From assembly GCF_034087045.1 (NCBI RefSeq), contig NZ_CP139247.1:4552001-4616000 (forward strand): 64,000 nt of DNA, given 5' to 3'. A program made the translations under genes and the position numbers. Below are positions 10,203 to 19,131 of the stretch, one piece after another. This DNA is from Chitinophaga sancti (GTDB lineage Bacteria; Bacteroidota; Bacteroidia; Chitinophagales; Chitinophagaceae). Below the pieces are notes generated by a model, which searched no databases, was not told where the DNA came from, and was given only the letters and a program-made list of their open reading frames with translations. Position 1 is the stretch's first letter. Every line of letters begins with the position of its first letter.

Positions 10203-10598
10203 ATGGGCACATGGGGTACCAGAAATTTTGAAAATGATGGTTCACTAGACTGGGTATTTGAAATGATTGATGCTAAGGATGGAGGCTTGATCTCTGATAC
10301 CTTGCAGTTCTCATTGAACAAAGACGGTCTCCTCGACACTTCTGAATGCGAAGACGCATTGGCAGCCGCTGAAACAGTAGCCGCGCTTACAGGTAAACCC
10401 AGTGAAGATTATCCTGAAACTCCACTGGAAAAGCTGGATTCTTTAAACGTTCTGGCTACCCTGGCATTAAGAAAACTGGCGGTTTCAGTGATTGAAAAGA
10501 TCAAGCTGAATTCTGAAATGAAGCAGACGTATACAGAGAGTGGAGAGGTAGAAGCGTGGTTTGCTGTACAGGATGAGCTGATTAGAAGACTGAGCTAA
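10203..10598 (+). CDS. DUF4259 domain protein
   Basis: A 131-residue soluble protein beginning MGTWGTRNFENDGSLDWV, the hallmark of the DUF4259 family (MGxWGxxxFxNDxAxDW). Members are small cytosolic proteins of unknown function, frequently annotated only by this domain. The rest is acidic and helical, with no catalytic motif that I recognise. A near-consensus -7 element TAACTTTA is at 10167 and the upstream region holds an AACTTTTAGATTTC repeat array. A clear terminator follows at 10623, so the gene is a single transcription unit. Confidence 0.85.
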   Translation: MGTWGTRNFENDGSLDWVFEMIDAKDGGLISDTLQFSLNKDGLLDTSECEDALAAAETVAALTGKPSEDYPETPLEKLDSLNVLATLALRKLAVSVIEKIKLNSEMKQTYTESGEVEAWFAVQDELIRRLS

Positions 10599-10622
10599 TT
10601 ACAACCTGCAAAATACCTAATT

Positions 10623-10657
10623 AAAAGCCTCCCGGATGCTAATTCCGGGAGGCTTTA
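10623..10657. terminator. Intrinsic terminator between convergent genes
   Basis: The stem AAAGCCTCCCGGA / TCCGGGAGGCTTT is perfect, with flanking A and T stretches. It lies between the DUF4259 gene and the convergent nucleoside transporter. Confidence 0.85.
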
Positions 10658-10714
10658 TCTATTTACGCTTAAAAGGAGTTAAATTTCTTAACTGATTATT
10701 TTAATTAAACTTAC

Positions 10715-11977
10715 TTAGATCAAAATCCCCGCTATCGTCGCTGACAAATAAGAAGCGAGCGTTCCACAAAACAACGCCTTCATCCCCAACGCTGCCAAAT
10801 CCCCTCTTCTCTCTGGCGCTAACACACCAATACCCCCAATCTGCATCCCCACACTACTAAAATTAGCAAACCCACAAATTGCCACACTCACAATCAACAA
10901 CCCCTTAGAAGATACCACTGGGATCGTCTTATCCGTCAAATGCTTAAATGCAATAAACTCATTTACCGTCAGCTTCTGTCCCAGCAAGGTCGCCACATTA
11001 TTTACATCCCCATTCGGTACACCCATCGCCCAAGCCACCGGATAGAACAACTTCCCAAATATGTAATTCAGGCTCAAATCAAATCCCGGATTGAAAATAT
11101 GCCCGATCTTCAGCAACCCCCAGTCTAAAAACGCAATCAACGCAATAAACCCAATGATCATGGCAATCACATTCATCGCAATCTTAAACCCATCACTCGC
11201 ACCATGTGAAATCGCATCAATCACATTTACATAATGACTCTTCACATCCAGCTTCACAACGCCCATGGTCTGTGATTCCTCCGTTTCCGGAAACACAATC
11301 TTCGATATCACCAACGCTCCCGGCGCCGCCATCAGACTCGCCGTGATCAGCATCGGTGCCAGGTCCATGCCCGCAGCCAATCCCATATTGGAATACACCA
11401 CTAGGATACCCCCCGCTATACACGCCAGGCTACCACTCATCGATGCCAGCAACTCACTCTTGGTCATATATGGCAAATAAGGACGGATCATTACCTGGGC
11501 TTCAATCTGCCCCACAAACGCACTTGCCACATTGCTCAACGCCTCCGCACCACTCACCCGCATAATCACATTCATTGCCCTGGCTATCACTGCCACTATC
11601 CGCTGCATAATTCCAAAGTGATAGAATATCGCCACCAGCGAACACACTAGAATGATCGCAGCAGTTACGTTGAACGCAAACACAAAACCACTCTGGGCAT
11701 AATCACTGACCGTATCAGGGGTAGGTTTCACCGCAATGCCTGCATACACAAAAGCCACACCTTCACGGGCAAACTGTTCCAGCTTACCCATCGCTTTACC
11801 TAATAACTGGAAAAATCTGAAAACCGGTGGTACCTTGAATACCAGCAGGGCAATTATTATCTGCAGGCCAATACCACTCAATACAAGACGGAAATTGATC
11901 TTCTTTTTGTTGTTGGAAAATAAGTAAGCAAGTCCCAGGATGAGTAAAATACCAAAAAGGCCCTGAAAACGTCCCAT
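10715..11977 (-). CDS. Concentrative nucleoside transporter, NupC/CNT family
   Basis: A 420-residue polytopic membrane protein. It has the CNT layout: an N-terminal three-helix module (MGRFQGLFGILLILGLAYLF), a gate region with GAEALSNVASAFVGQIEAQVMIRPYL near residues 143-168 (the conserved substrate and sodium site), and a core with SGSLACIAGGILVVYSNMG and GFANFSSVGMQIGG near 370-385. CNT proteins import nucleosides with sodium or protons. It is a single gene without nucleoside catabolic neighbours, so the preferred nucleoside cannot be stated. Its upstream region (11978-12232) holds no other feature that I can identify. Confidence 0.93.
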   Translation of the reverse strand: MGRFQGLFGILLILGLAYLFSNNKKKINFRLVLSGIGLQIIIALLVFKVPPVFRFFQLLGKAMGKLEQFAREGVAFVYAGIAVKPTPDTVSDYAQSGFVFAFNVTAAIILVCSLVAIFYHFGIMQRIVAVIARAMNVIMRVSGAEALSNVASAFVGQIEAQVMIRPYLPYMTKSELLASMSGSLACIAGGILVVYSNMGLAAGMDLAPMLITASLMAAPGALVISKIVFPETEESQTMGVVKLDVKSHYVNVIDAISHGASDGFKIAMNVIAMIIGFIALIAFLDWGLLKIGHIFNPGFDLSLNYIFGKLFYPVAWAMGVPNGDVNNVATLLGQKLTVNEFIAFKHLTDKTIPVVSSKGLLIVSVAICGFANFSSVGMQIGGIGVLAPERRGDLAALGMKALFCGTLASYLSATIAGILI

Positions 11978-12232
11978 AAGCTAATTTAGATCTAGTAAGG
12001 AGCGAAGGTAAAAAACATTAAGGAAATTTATAGGGGGATTTTGGTGGTAGTTAAGAGGTTTACACCTATAAAAAAGGTGATTTTAGTTGGGGAATGAATG
12101 AAGTGGGAATAAGGGTAATATATAGAATTAAATCACATGTGATAAGGAGCGAATTCCCCTTTGCCCCCTATCAAAAATGCGCCTTATAAATTTAATTTTA
12201 TATCTAAATTGTAATTTCAATCGATTACATAA

Positions 12233-14617
12233 ATGAAAAACTGGACACTTTTCCTGGCAGCCGCCTACTGGCTCTCCGCCTGTACAAGCCCAGGACCGGC
12301 AAAAGATCAACAATCAGATTCCACGGCCATGAGAAAAAAACTCGGCCCATCCCCCGTACTGGATGCTACTACTGCTATCTCACACATGCAGGTGGAAAAG
12401 GGACTCGAAGTACAACTCGTAGCGTCGGAACCGTTGATCACAACACCGGTAGCTATGACCTTCGATGACAAAGGGCGTATGTGGGTAGTCGAAATGATGG
12501 GATATATGCCCGATACCGTAGGTACGGGTGAGGATGTGCCCAACGGCAAAGTGGTGATCTTAGAAGATACTACCCATGACGGAATTGCCGACACCCGCAA
12601 AGTACTCTTGGACTCGTTGATCCTGCCTCGTGCTATCTGTCTTGTTCCCGGTGGCTTTCTGCTGGCCGAACCACCCAAACTCTGGTTCGTCCCGGTCAAA
12701 AACGACATCGCCGGCAAGCGCGTCCTGATCGATGACAAATACACCGAAGGTGGCAACGTTGAGCACCAGCCAAATGGCCTGCTCCGCGCTATGGACAACT
12801 GGATCTACAATGCAAAATCAGATAAACGCTACCGCCAGATCAATGGCAAATGGGTGAAACAGGATACCCACTTCCGTGGTCAGTGGGGGGTGAGCCAGGA
12901 TAACTTTGGACGTCTTTTCTCTAACAATAACTCGGAAAACGTACTCGGCGATTACTTTCCACCCGGACTTGGCGCCCGCAATCCTAACCAGAAAACAATT
13001 GCTGGTTACGACGAGAAGATCGTGCCCGACAACCGGGTCTATCCCATTCACCCGACACCCGGCGTGAACCGTGGCTATATGAAAGGGATCCTCGACGATA
13101 GTCTACGCCTGGTGGAAATGACCGCTGCCTGTAGTCCCCTCGTTTACAGGGGTAGTCTCTTAGGCAAGGAATACGACAACAACATCTTTGTCGCTGAGCC
13201 CTGCGGTAACCTGATCAAACGCAACATCATCCAGGATAGCGGCTATATTGTAAAAGGTCGGCAGGCCTACCAGAAAAAGGAATTCCTCGCCAGCGATGAT
13301 GAGCGTTTCCGCCCGGTAAGTCTCTACGACGCTCCCGATGGCGCCCTTTATATCGTCGATATGTACCGTGGCATCATCCAGCATAAAACATACCTGACGC
13401 CGTATCTCAAAGACGAGATCAAAAGCCGGAACCTCACCAACCCACTCAATTGTGGTCGTATCTACCGCATTGTCCCTGCCGGCGCCAAAATGAAGCCGAT
13501 GGCACTGGACAATAATCCTGACAAGCTCTTTGCGCTGTTAGAGAATCCCAACGGTTGGATCAGGGATAAGGCACAACAGATGATCGTTGATCATCGTTAT
13601 ACCCAGCTCATTCCACATTTAAAAGAACGCCTGCATCAGGAAGGGAATACCTACGGCGCTATTCATGCTTTATGGACACTGGAAGGTTTAGGAGCGTTAT
13701 CATATAATGAAATTGATTTCCTGCTACACCAGAAAAATCCTTATCTGCAGGCCGCAGCAATTTCCGCGCTGCCATCGGTAAAATCTCCTGGAGCGATTGC
13801 TGCTTTAAGATCTGGTCCGGCTACCACCGCTATAGCATCTCCTGGAGCGACTACTGCATTGAGATCTGGTTCAGCTACCACCACTTTAATATCTAATGAA
13901 GTTGCTACCACTTTAGCACCTCCCGCAGCTACCGCTACCTTAACATCGTTAGAGAATAATGTATTCCTCGCGCCATACATCGCGTTGGTGTTGCCTTACC
14001 TCCCTAACAGTTCCGACCTGCAAACAAAACTAATGACCCACTATGCAAACGACCGTTATGTAGCAGATGCGATCATCAATAATAACAGCGGCAAAGAATC
14101 CCAACTCTTATCTCAACTAATAAAAATAAATCCTGATACCACCCTTGCCATGCGTCGTCATCTCGAAGCCATCATCAAAGATATCGAGACACATCGCAAA
14201 GCAAAGATCACCGACGCCCTTGTCAAAGAATACCCAAAAGGCGCCAAACTTTTCGCCAATATCTGCCAGACCTGCCACGGAAAAGATGGAGAAGGTATCA
14301 AATCACTCGCCCCTCCGCTCAACCAGTCGCAGCTCGTTACCGGCGATAAGAAACGACTGATTTCCATAGTGTTATATGGCCTTACCGGACCTATTGATGT
14401 AAATGGAAAACACTACAAAGCGCCCGAAATCAGTGCCGATATGCCCGGCATAGGTAGCAATGACGAATTCAATGATCAGGACATCGCCGAAGTGCTTAGC
14501 TTCATCAGAAATTGTTGGAGTAACCAGGCACCGAAGGTAACGGAGAAGGATATACAGGAGGTAAGGAAGAAGTATAAAGGCAGACAAAAGCCGTTCACCA
14601 TAGAAGAGCTGAACTAA
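12233..14617 (+). CDS. Lipoprotein with sorbosone-dehydrogenase-like propeller, HEAT-like region and cytochrome c domain
   Basis: A 794-residue fusion. A lipoprotein signal ends in the lipobox LSAC (Cys17). Residues 50-420 resemble the beta-propeller of PVC-type membrane-bound dehydrogenases (DUF7133; VEKGLEVQLVASEPLITTPVAMTFDDKGRMWV near 62-90). Residues 430-640 are helical and HEAT-like. The C-terminus is a class I cytochrome c with CQTCH at 678-682 and a likely distal Met in ADMPGIG. Such proteins probably oxidise sugars or polyols at the outer membrane and pass electrons to the haem; the substrate is unknown. A three-unit, 18-residue tandem repeat interrupts the HEAT-like region. Family level is fairly sure, reaction is not. 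Confidence 0.85.
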   Translation: MKNWTLFLAAAYWLSACTSPGPAKDQQSDSTAMRKKLGPSPVLDATTAISHMQVEKGLEVQLVASEPLITTPVAMTFDDKGRMWVVEMMGYMPDTVGTGEDVPNGKVVILEDTTHDGIADTRKVLLDSLILPRAICLVPGGFLLAEPPKLWFVPVKNDIAGKRVLIDDKYTEGGNVEHQPNGLLRAMDNWIYNAKSDKRYRQINGKWVKQDTHFRGQWGVSQDNFGRLFSNNNSENVLGDYFPPGLGARNPNQKTIAGYDEKIVPDNRVYPIHPTPGVNRGYMKGILDDSLRLVEMTAACSPLVYRGSLLGKEYDNNIFVAEPCGNLIKRNIIQDSGYIVKGRQAYQKKEFLASDDERFRPVSLYDAPDGALYIVDMYRGIIQHKTYLTPYLKDEIKSRNLTNPLNCGRIYRIVPAGAKMKPMALDNNPDKLFALLENPNGWIRDKAQQMIVDHRYTQLIPHLKERLHQEGNTYGAIHALWTLEGLGALSYNEIDFLLHQKNPYLQAAAISALPSVKSPGAIAALRSGPATTAIASPGATTALRSGSATTTLISNEVATTLAPPAATATLTSLENNVFLAPYIALVLPYLPNSSDLQTKLMTHYANDRYVADAIINNNSGKESQLLSQLIKINPDTTLAMRRHLEAIIKDIETHRKAKITDALVKEYPKGAKLFANICQTCHGKDGEGIKSLAPPLNQSQLVTGDKKRLISIVLYGLTGPIDVNGKHYKAPEISADMPGIGSNDEFNDQDIAEVLSFIRNCWSNQAPKVTEKDIQEVRKKYKGRQKPFTIEELN
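13784..13945 (+). repeat. In-frame 54-bp tandem repeat inside the dehydrogenase/cytochrome gene
   Basis: Three 54-bp units begin at 13784, 13838 and 13892. The first two are close copies and the third is degenerate. They encode SPGAIAALRSGPATTAIA, SPGATTALRSGSATTTLI and a weaker version starting SNEVATTLAPP. The Ala/Thr/Ser-rich insert looks like a recent expansion in a linker of the HEAT-like region. Confidence 0.85.
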
Positions 14618-14690
14618 GCATTAAAGAGCTAAACTAAAATAAGCTAAGCTGAACTAAGCAATAAAGAACTAAACTAAGCATAGAATATCT
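14608..14690. repeat. 40-bp direct repeat spanning the stop codon
   Basis: GCTGAACTAAGCA occurs at 14608 and 14648, each followed by a similar AxTAAAGAxCTAAACTAA stretch. The first copy contains the TAA stop (14615-14617) of the upstream gene, so the repeat arose from the 3' end of the coding sequence. Shorter AACTAA-like fragments continue to about 14690. Confidence 0.75.
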
Positions 14691-14706
14691 AAACTATCTA
14701 TCTCTG

Positions 14707-14748
14707 ATTTTAATTGTGGTTGGACGCCAGTCCAACCACAATTAAAAT
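14707..14748. terminator. Perfect 19-bp inverted repeat, probable bidirectional terminator
   Basis: Arms 14707-14725 and 14730-14748 are perfect complements around a GCCA loop, and their ends are A/T-rich. It is the first of two strong hairpins between convergent genes. Confidence 0.7.
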
Positions 14749-14754
14749 CCCCTC

Positions 14755-14797
14755 AAAAAAGATGGGCTGATTGCGTAGCAATCAGCCCATCTTTTTT
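14755..14797. terminator. Perfect 20-bp stem bidirectional terminator
   Basis: Arms 14755-14774 and 14778-14797 pair perfectly around GTA, with A6 at one end and T6 at the other. It can stop transcription arriving from either convergent gene. Confidence 0.9.
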
Positions 14798-14818
14798 GCA
14801 ATTATTTAAAGAAGAAAA

Positions 14819-16000
14819 CTACTTCGCCATCAATTCCTCATCAGAAAAAACAACATCCGTATAATCCTTAATCTCATTATAAACCGTATCCCTCTCCACC
14901 GGCCTTCTTCCCGCCTGCTTAATCAACATCGCCAACTGCGCCGTATTCATACTCGGATTCTGCTCTTCAGCACCCGCCATTGAATAAATCTTCGTCGTAT
15001 CATCTATCGTTCCATCCAGGTCATTCACCCCAAATGACAGCGTTAATTGCGCACTCTGCCTGCCCAACATCGGCCAGTATGCCTTCAAATGCGGGAAGTT
15101 ATCCATATACAAACGAGCTATCGCATACAAACGAAGATCCTCAATCACAGAAACCTCACCCACATGCTCCATCTCATTATCCTTATTCCTGAATTTCAAA
15201 GGAATAAACGTATTAAACCCATGTGTCTCATCCTGCAACTGCCTCAATCTCTCCATATGATCCACCCTATGCCAATACTGCTCAATATGCCCATATAACA
15301 TAGTCGCATTCGTATGCATGCCTAAATTATGCGCCGCTCTATGAATATTCAACCATCCATCCGCATCCACCTTATCATGACAGATCTGCGCCCGGATATC
15401 CGCATTAAAGATCTCCGCACCACCACCAGGCAATGATTGTAACCCGGCATCATGCAGCTTCTTCATCCCTTCTTCCACACTCAACTTCGCTTTGCGGAAC
15501 ATATAATCCAACTCCACCGCTGTAAACCCTTTCAAATGCAGATCAGGTCTATGCGCCCTGATCTTCTGCAGCAGCTCCACAAAGAAATCCAGGTTCATCT
15601 TTGGATGCACCCCACCCACTATATGCACTTCCGTCACCGGCTGCCCGTCATACTTCTTCACAATATCCAGCATCTGATCAATGCTCAATTCCCAACCCTC
15701 TTCCTTATGCTTATAAAGCTTTGAATATGAACAGAATTTACAAGTGAAAATACAAACGTTCGTCGGCTCGATATGGAAGTTCCTGTTGAAATAGGTCTTA
15801 TCCCCATGCATACGTACCCTCACGAAATTGGCCAGCGCGCCCACATAGCCCAGCTCGCCCTTTTCAAACAGCAGTATACCCTCATCAGTAGTCAACCGCT
15901 CACGCGCGATCACCTTTTCACCAATGGTCTTCAATGCTTTATCCAGCCTGGAATCCTGCAACAGCGTTTCTACTGCAGGATAATCGTTTTGAGTTATCAT
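14819..16000 (-). CDS. mqnE: Aminofutalosine synthase MqnE (radical SAM)
   Basis: A 393-residue radical SAM enzyme with the cluster motif C83-x3-C87-x2-C90 (CIFTCKFC), VGGVHPK near 128, LPGGGAEIF near 194 and a C-terminal region typical of MqnE rather than MqnC. MqnE joins 3-[(1-carboxyvinyl)oxy]benzoate to the ribose of SAM, an early step of the futalosine route to menaquinone. Menaquinone is the usual respiratory quinone of this phylum. The start ATG lies two bases after the stop of the upstream metalloprotease gene on the same strand, so the two may share a transcript although their functions are unrelated. No other mqn gene is in the window. Confidence 0.94.
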   Translation of the reverse strand: MITQNDYPAVETLLQDSRLDKALKTIGEKVIARERLTTDEGILLFEKGELGYVGALANFVRVRMHGDKTYFNRNFHIEPTNVCIFTCKFCSYSKLYKHKEEGWELSIDQMLDIVKKYDGQPVTEVHIVGGVHPKMNLDFFVELLQKIRAHRPDLHLKGFTAVELDYMFRKAKLSVEEGMKKLHDAGLQSLPGGGAEIFNADIRAQICHDKVDADGWLNIHRAAHNLGMHTNATMLYGHIEQYWHRVDHMERLRQLQDETHGFNTFIPLKFRNKDNEMEHVGEVSVIEDLRLYAIARLYMDNFPHLKAYWPMLGRQSAQLTLSFGVNDLDGTIDDTTKIYSMAGAEEQNPSMNTAQLAMLIKQAGRRPVERDTVYNEIKDYTDVVFSDEELMAK

Positions 16001-16002
16001 CT

Positions 16003-18153
16003 CTAATTCACTTTTATTATCTTATAAGTCTTTGCCTTACTATTTCGGTAAATTAACTTTACAAAATAAACACCATTTGGCTCATTTACCAAATCAAAAG
16101 TGAAACGATTGCTGCCATCGATATTGGAGCCGCGCTGTTTAGCGATCAACTGCCCCGAAGTATTATAAACGCCTATAAAATCCAGGTTGTCCGGCACCTC
16201 CAGGAAGGTCACATACACCTGCCCCGAAGTCGGAACCGGCCCTACTGCAATACCCTTTTCCTTCAGGTAAGCCGGGGTAGACCGGGTTATGATATTGATA
16301 TTATCCAGGTAAATATTGTTCTCCGCATTGCTCACATTTCTGAATACCACCCTGAATTGCCCTTTCTTGATGATAGGAGTCAGGTTGATGGAGTCCCTGC
16401 GCCACTGGGCAGCCGTAGGTACAAACTCAGAAGTCATTGGTGTGGTGGTCGTTACCAGCGTCTTACCCCATTTATTATACAGGGTATCGTAGGTCTGTGA
16501 ACAGTCGGAAGTGGTCATTACCAGCAGACTATCCCACAAATCATTTGTACTGCTATTCACATCGGAGTAAGTAGCCGCCGCCACATCGAAGAAGAGGAAA
16601 ATAGAATCCGCGCCGCTTGGATCGATGGTCGGTGTGCGGATATCGTCTATCTCACCATTTACATCGTAAGCGAGGTTGCGCATCTCAATCGCGTAGTAAC
16701 TGCTATCGCCACGGGTTACCGCCGTCCTTTCCCAGGTATAGGAACCATCCGGGTTTGAGATCTCCCAGCCTGCAGGAGGGAAGGTGGAGCTTTCGAAACC
16801 TTCTTTCAGCGGGAACGTAATATTGTTATAATAACTTGTAGTCGTCCATGCAGTGTCGTTGGTCGCATCGTCATCTGCGGAGCCATTCGGCAGGGTCGTG
16901 AAGGCTTTCAGTATATGCTCGCCTACATCGAGTGTGCTGTTCGTCAGACTCACAGTATCCGTTTTCAAAGCGGCCAGACTACCCGTCCATGCAGTCGTGT
17001 ACACGGTACCATCGTCTACCTGGTAGTTGATATTTACTTTGGTCAGCGTTGTCAAACCAAAGTTTTTCAGGATCACAGTAGGGGTAATGCTCGCATCACA
17101 CTGTTGGTTGTACGGGGTGATCACGGATTCCACTTCGGCATCCAGTGTTTTCAGATTCAGTGGCGTACAGCCGTCGGAGGTAAGGAGCGAAGCCCTGTCG
17201 TCGGTGAGGGTAGCACGGATCACGTCTACCTGGTCTGAGGTAAAAAGCACCAGGCAGGCATCATCAGAATAGTCCATGTAGTTTTCAAACATATACCCCG
17301 GATTGCTGGTCGCACACTGGTCAACCTGTGGCCATGCCGGACAGCCATAAGTGGCCTTTGCCTGTTTAGGGGTATCGTCGATACCGTCATCTGCCGCACA
17401 GGCATCTTCATCTCCCCATATGTGACGGAGGTTGAAGTAGTGACCTATTTCGTGCGTGGCAGTACGGCCTTTATTATAGGGAGAGGCAGCGGTACCCGTA
17501 GTACCGAAACCAGTATAATCAATTACAACGCCCTGCTGGTTGTCTGCATACAATCCAGGGAAAGTAGCGACCCCCAGGTACCCGCTTTCCAGGTGACATA
17601 CCCAGATGTTCAGGTATTTAGTGCCATCCCATTGGTCAGCGCCACTGGAACTGGCAAACTTTACGGCCTTGGCAGCGGAAGTAATGCTAAAACTTGATTT
17701 TGTGGTAGTTACGCGTTCTATCCCACTTGTTACTTCACCTGATGGGGTTCGCTGCGCCAGACAAAACTGGATCTTGGCGTCTCCAACCAGTGTTTTCCAT
17801 ACACTCGGCAGAATGCTGGTATCGGTGTTCAATGCAGCATAATCCCTGTTCAGTACATCGATCTGTGATTGTACCTGTGCGTCGGTAACGGCAGATGGGT
17901 TTTGCAGTACAATGTGAACGACTACCGGAATGGTAACGGTGTTGTATGTAGCGGTCGTTTTGGCCTCTGCTCTGGTTAATTTGATAGCAGAAATCTTTGA
18001 GCGGTTGCGTGCTTCAATCTTATCACGAAGTACCTGCAGGGATGGATTTTCCTTGATCTGTTCCTGAACAGCTATTTCGGTGCCACACTGACGTTGGGCC
18101 CAGGCAGGTAATGATAGGAAGACGGTTAGGATAAAAAGGGTAAAATTGCGCAA
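16003..18153 (-). CDS. Secreted M43-family zinc metalloprotease with T9SS sorting domain
   Basis: A 716-residue protein with a signal peptide (residues 1-19, ending AWA-Q) and an M43 (pappalysin/cytophagalysin) catalytic domain. The zinc motif is H234-E-x2-H238-x5-H244 (HEIGHYFNLRH). A CARDB-like stretch follows near 340-440, then a MAM-like or jelly-roll region near 450-630, and the last 75 residues match a type IX secretion C-terminal domain (AVGPVPTSGQVYVTF, GVYFVKL, KTYKIIKV). It is likely secreted by T9SS and degrades external protein. The start is TTG: an in-frame TGA lies two codons upstream and the signal peptide begins immediately, leaving no other choice. A near-promoter TAACTTTC is at 18165-18172. 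Confidence 0.9.
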   Translation of the reverse strand: MRNFTLFILTVFLSLPAWAQRQCGTEIAVQEQIKENPSLQVLRDKIEARNRSKISAIKLTRAEAKTTATYNTVTIPVVVHIVLQNPSAVTDAQVQSQIDVLNRDYAALNTDTSILPSVWKTLVGDAKIQFCLAQRTPSGEVTSGIERVTTTKSSFSITSAAKAVKFASSSGADQWDGTKYLNIWVCHLESGYLGVATFPGLYADNQQGVVIDYTGFGTTGTAASPYNKGRTATHEIGHYFNLRHIWGDEDACAADDGIDDTPKQAKATYGCPAWPQVDQCATSNPGYMFENYMDYSDDACLVLFTSDQVDVIRATLTDDRASLLTSDGCTPLNLKTLDAEVESVITPYNQQCDASITPTVILKNFGLTTLTKVNINYQVDDGTVYTTAWTGSLAALKTDTVSLTNSTLDVGEHILKAFTTLPNGSADDDATNDTAWTTTSYYNNITFPLKEGFESSTFPPAGWEISNPDGSYTWERTAVTRGDSSYYAIEMRNLAYDVNGEIDDIRTPTIDPSGADSIFLFFDVAAATYSDVNSSTNDLWDSLLVMTTSDCSQTYDTLYNKWGKTLVTTTTPMTSEFVPTAAQWRRDSINLTPIIKKGQFRVVFRNVSNAENNIYLDNINIITRSTPAYLKEKGIAVGPVPTSGQVYVTFLEVPDNLDFIGVYNTSGQLIAKQRGSNIDGSNRFTFDLVNEPNGVYFVKLIYRNSKAKTYKIIKVN

Positions 18154-18447
18154 AGTTCAAGTTTGAAAGTTAAAATTAGCGGCTGTTGTCCGAAAATTCG
18201 GGGAAAGTTACAATCTTTTGTCACACACTTTAAAGATATTTTTCAAAAATTAGGGAGTCATTTTGAATGTATTCCTAACTATTTATAGGAGGAAATTATT
18301 CAAAAAGGGACCCATAATTTCAGGAAAGTCCTTCTGTAACAATTGATTGGCTCTCGACTGTTTGACCGCGATTTTTTCAAATTGTTTAAACGCATTCCTG
18401 GTATATTTCGTATTTATTGGAATTTTGAACAAATACACAATAAAAAC

Positions 18448-18506
18448 ATTCATGACTAAGGGAGTTCTCCAACAGGGTATGAAAACCATTTTCAATAAAA
18501 AAGGGC
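18448..18506 (+). repeat. Dispersed terminator-linked repeat, copy A
   Basis: The segment reads ATTCATGACTAAGGGA, then CAACAGGG, then TATGAAAACCATTTTC, then an A-run that forms the left side of the next terminator. Similar copies lie at 28655, 47487 and 47548. This copy has no coding gene upstream on the same strand, so it may be a stand-alone small RNA. A promoter-like TTG-N17-TATATTTC lies at about 18382-18409. Confidence 0.7.
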
Positions 18507-18528
18507 GACTCACCAGAGCCGCCCTTTT
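18497..18528 (+). terminator. Intrinsic terminator joined to repeat copy A
   Basis: The hairpin AAAAGGGCG-CTC / GAG-CGCCCTTTT has flanking A6 and T4. It overlaps the A-run that ends repeat copy A and lies between it and the convergent trxA. Confidence 0.85.
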
Positions 18529-18548
18529 ACTAAATTTATTTCCAAAGA

Positions 18549-18866
18549 TTACAGGTTCGCCTGAATCTTCTTTTCCAATACTGAACGAGGGGCTGCACCT
18601 ACTTGCTTATCAACTACCTGGCCATTCTTAATGAAAAGGATCGCAGGAATACTTGTAATTCCATAATTGATAGACAACTGAGGATTCTGGTCAACATTTA
18701 CTTTACCAACATTAACCTTACCTGCGTAATCTTTAGAGAGCTCTTCGATCACTGGACCGATAGCGCGACAAGGACCACACCATTCTGCCCAGAAATCAAT
18801 TACGCTCAATTTATCTGAGCTCAACACTTCGTTTTGGAAGTTGGAATCAGTGAATTCTAATGCCAT
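18549..18866 (-). CDS. trxA: Thioredoxin
   Basis: A 105-residue classical thioredoxin with the active site W29-C30-G-P-C33 and the cis-proline loop (SIPAIL, near 75). It has no signal peptide, so it acts in the cytosol, reducing disulfides with electrons from thioredoxin reductase. It is a single gene. The 265-base region upstream (18867-19131) separates it from dnaE on the same strand and holds no other gene that I can see. Confidence 0.96.
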   Translation of the reverse strand: MALEFTDSNFQNEVLSSDKLSVIDFWAEWCGPCRAIGPVIEELSKDYAGKVNVGKVNVDQNPQLSINYGITSIPAILFIKNGQVVDKQVGAAPRSVLEKKIQANL

Positions 18867-19131
18867 GTTATTAGTATTTATAAAAATTTTTAAATTCCTG
18901 TAATTTATTATGCAAGAATCAAACCGGGCGCAAATTACTGCTTTTTTGGCATGTTCTGCAAATCGTTATATCGATTATTTACGATGCAAGTTAAATCATT
19001 TTTATTCGCCTACTTATTGATAGTATCTATATGAGTATCAACTTCCGGCGAATTGGTTCTTTTGTCCGCATTATTGGTTATTTCTCTATCCTGCACTGAA
19101 ATACTTACGTTTATAACGTATTTAAAGTTTC

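Noticed and set aside
18283..18513. 76-codon minus-strand frame after trxA
   Set aside because: It runs through the terminator-linked repeat on the other strand. The part KQFEKIAVKQSRANQLLQK looks protein-like, but there is no family match or start signal, so it is not called.
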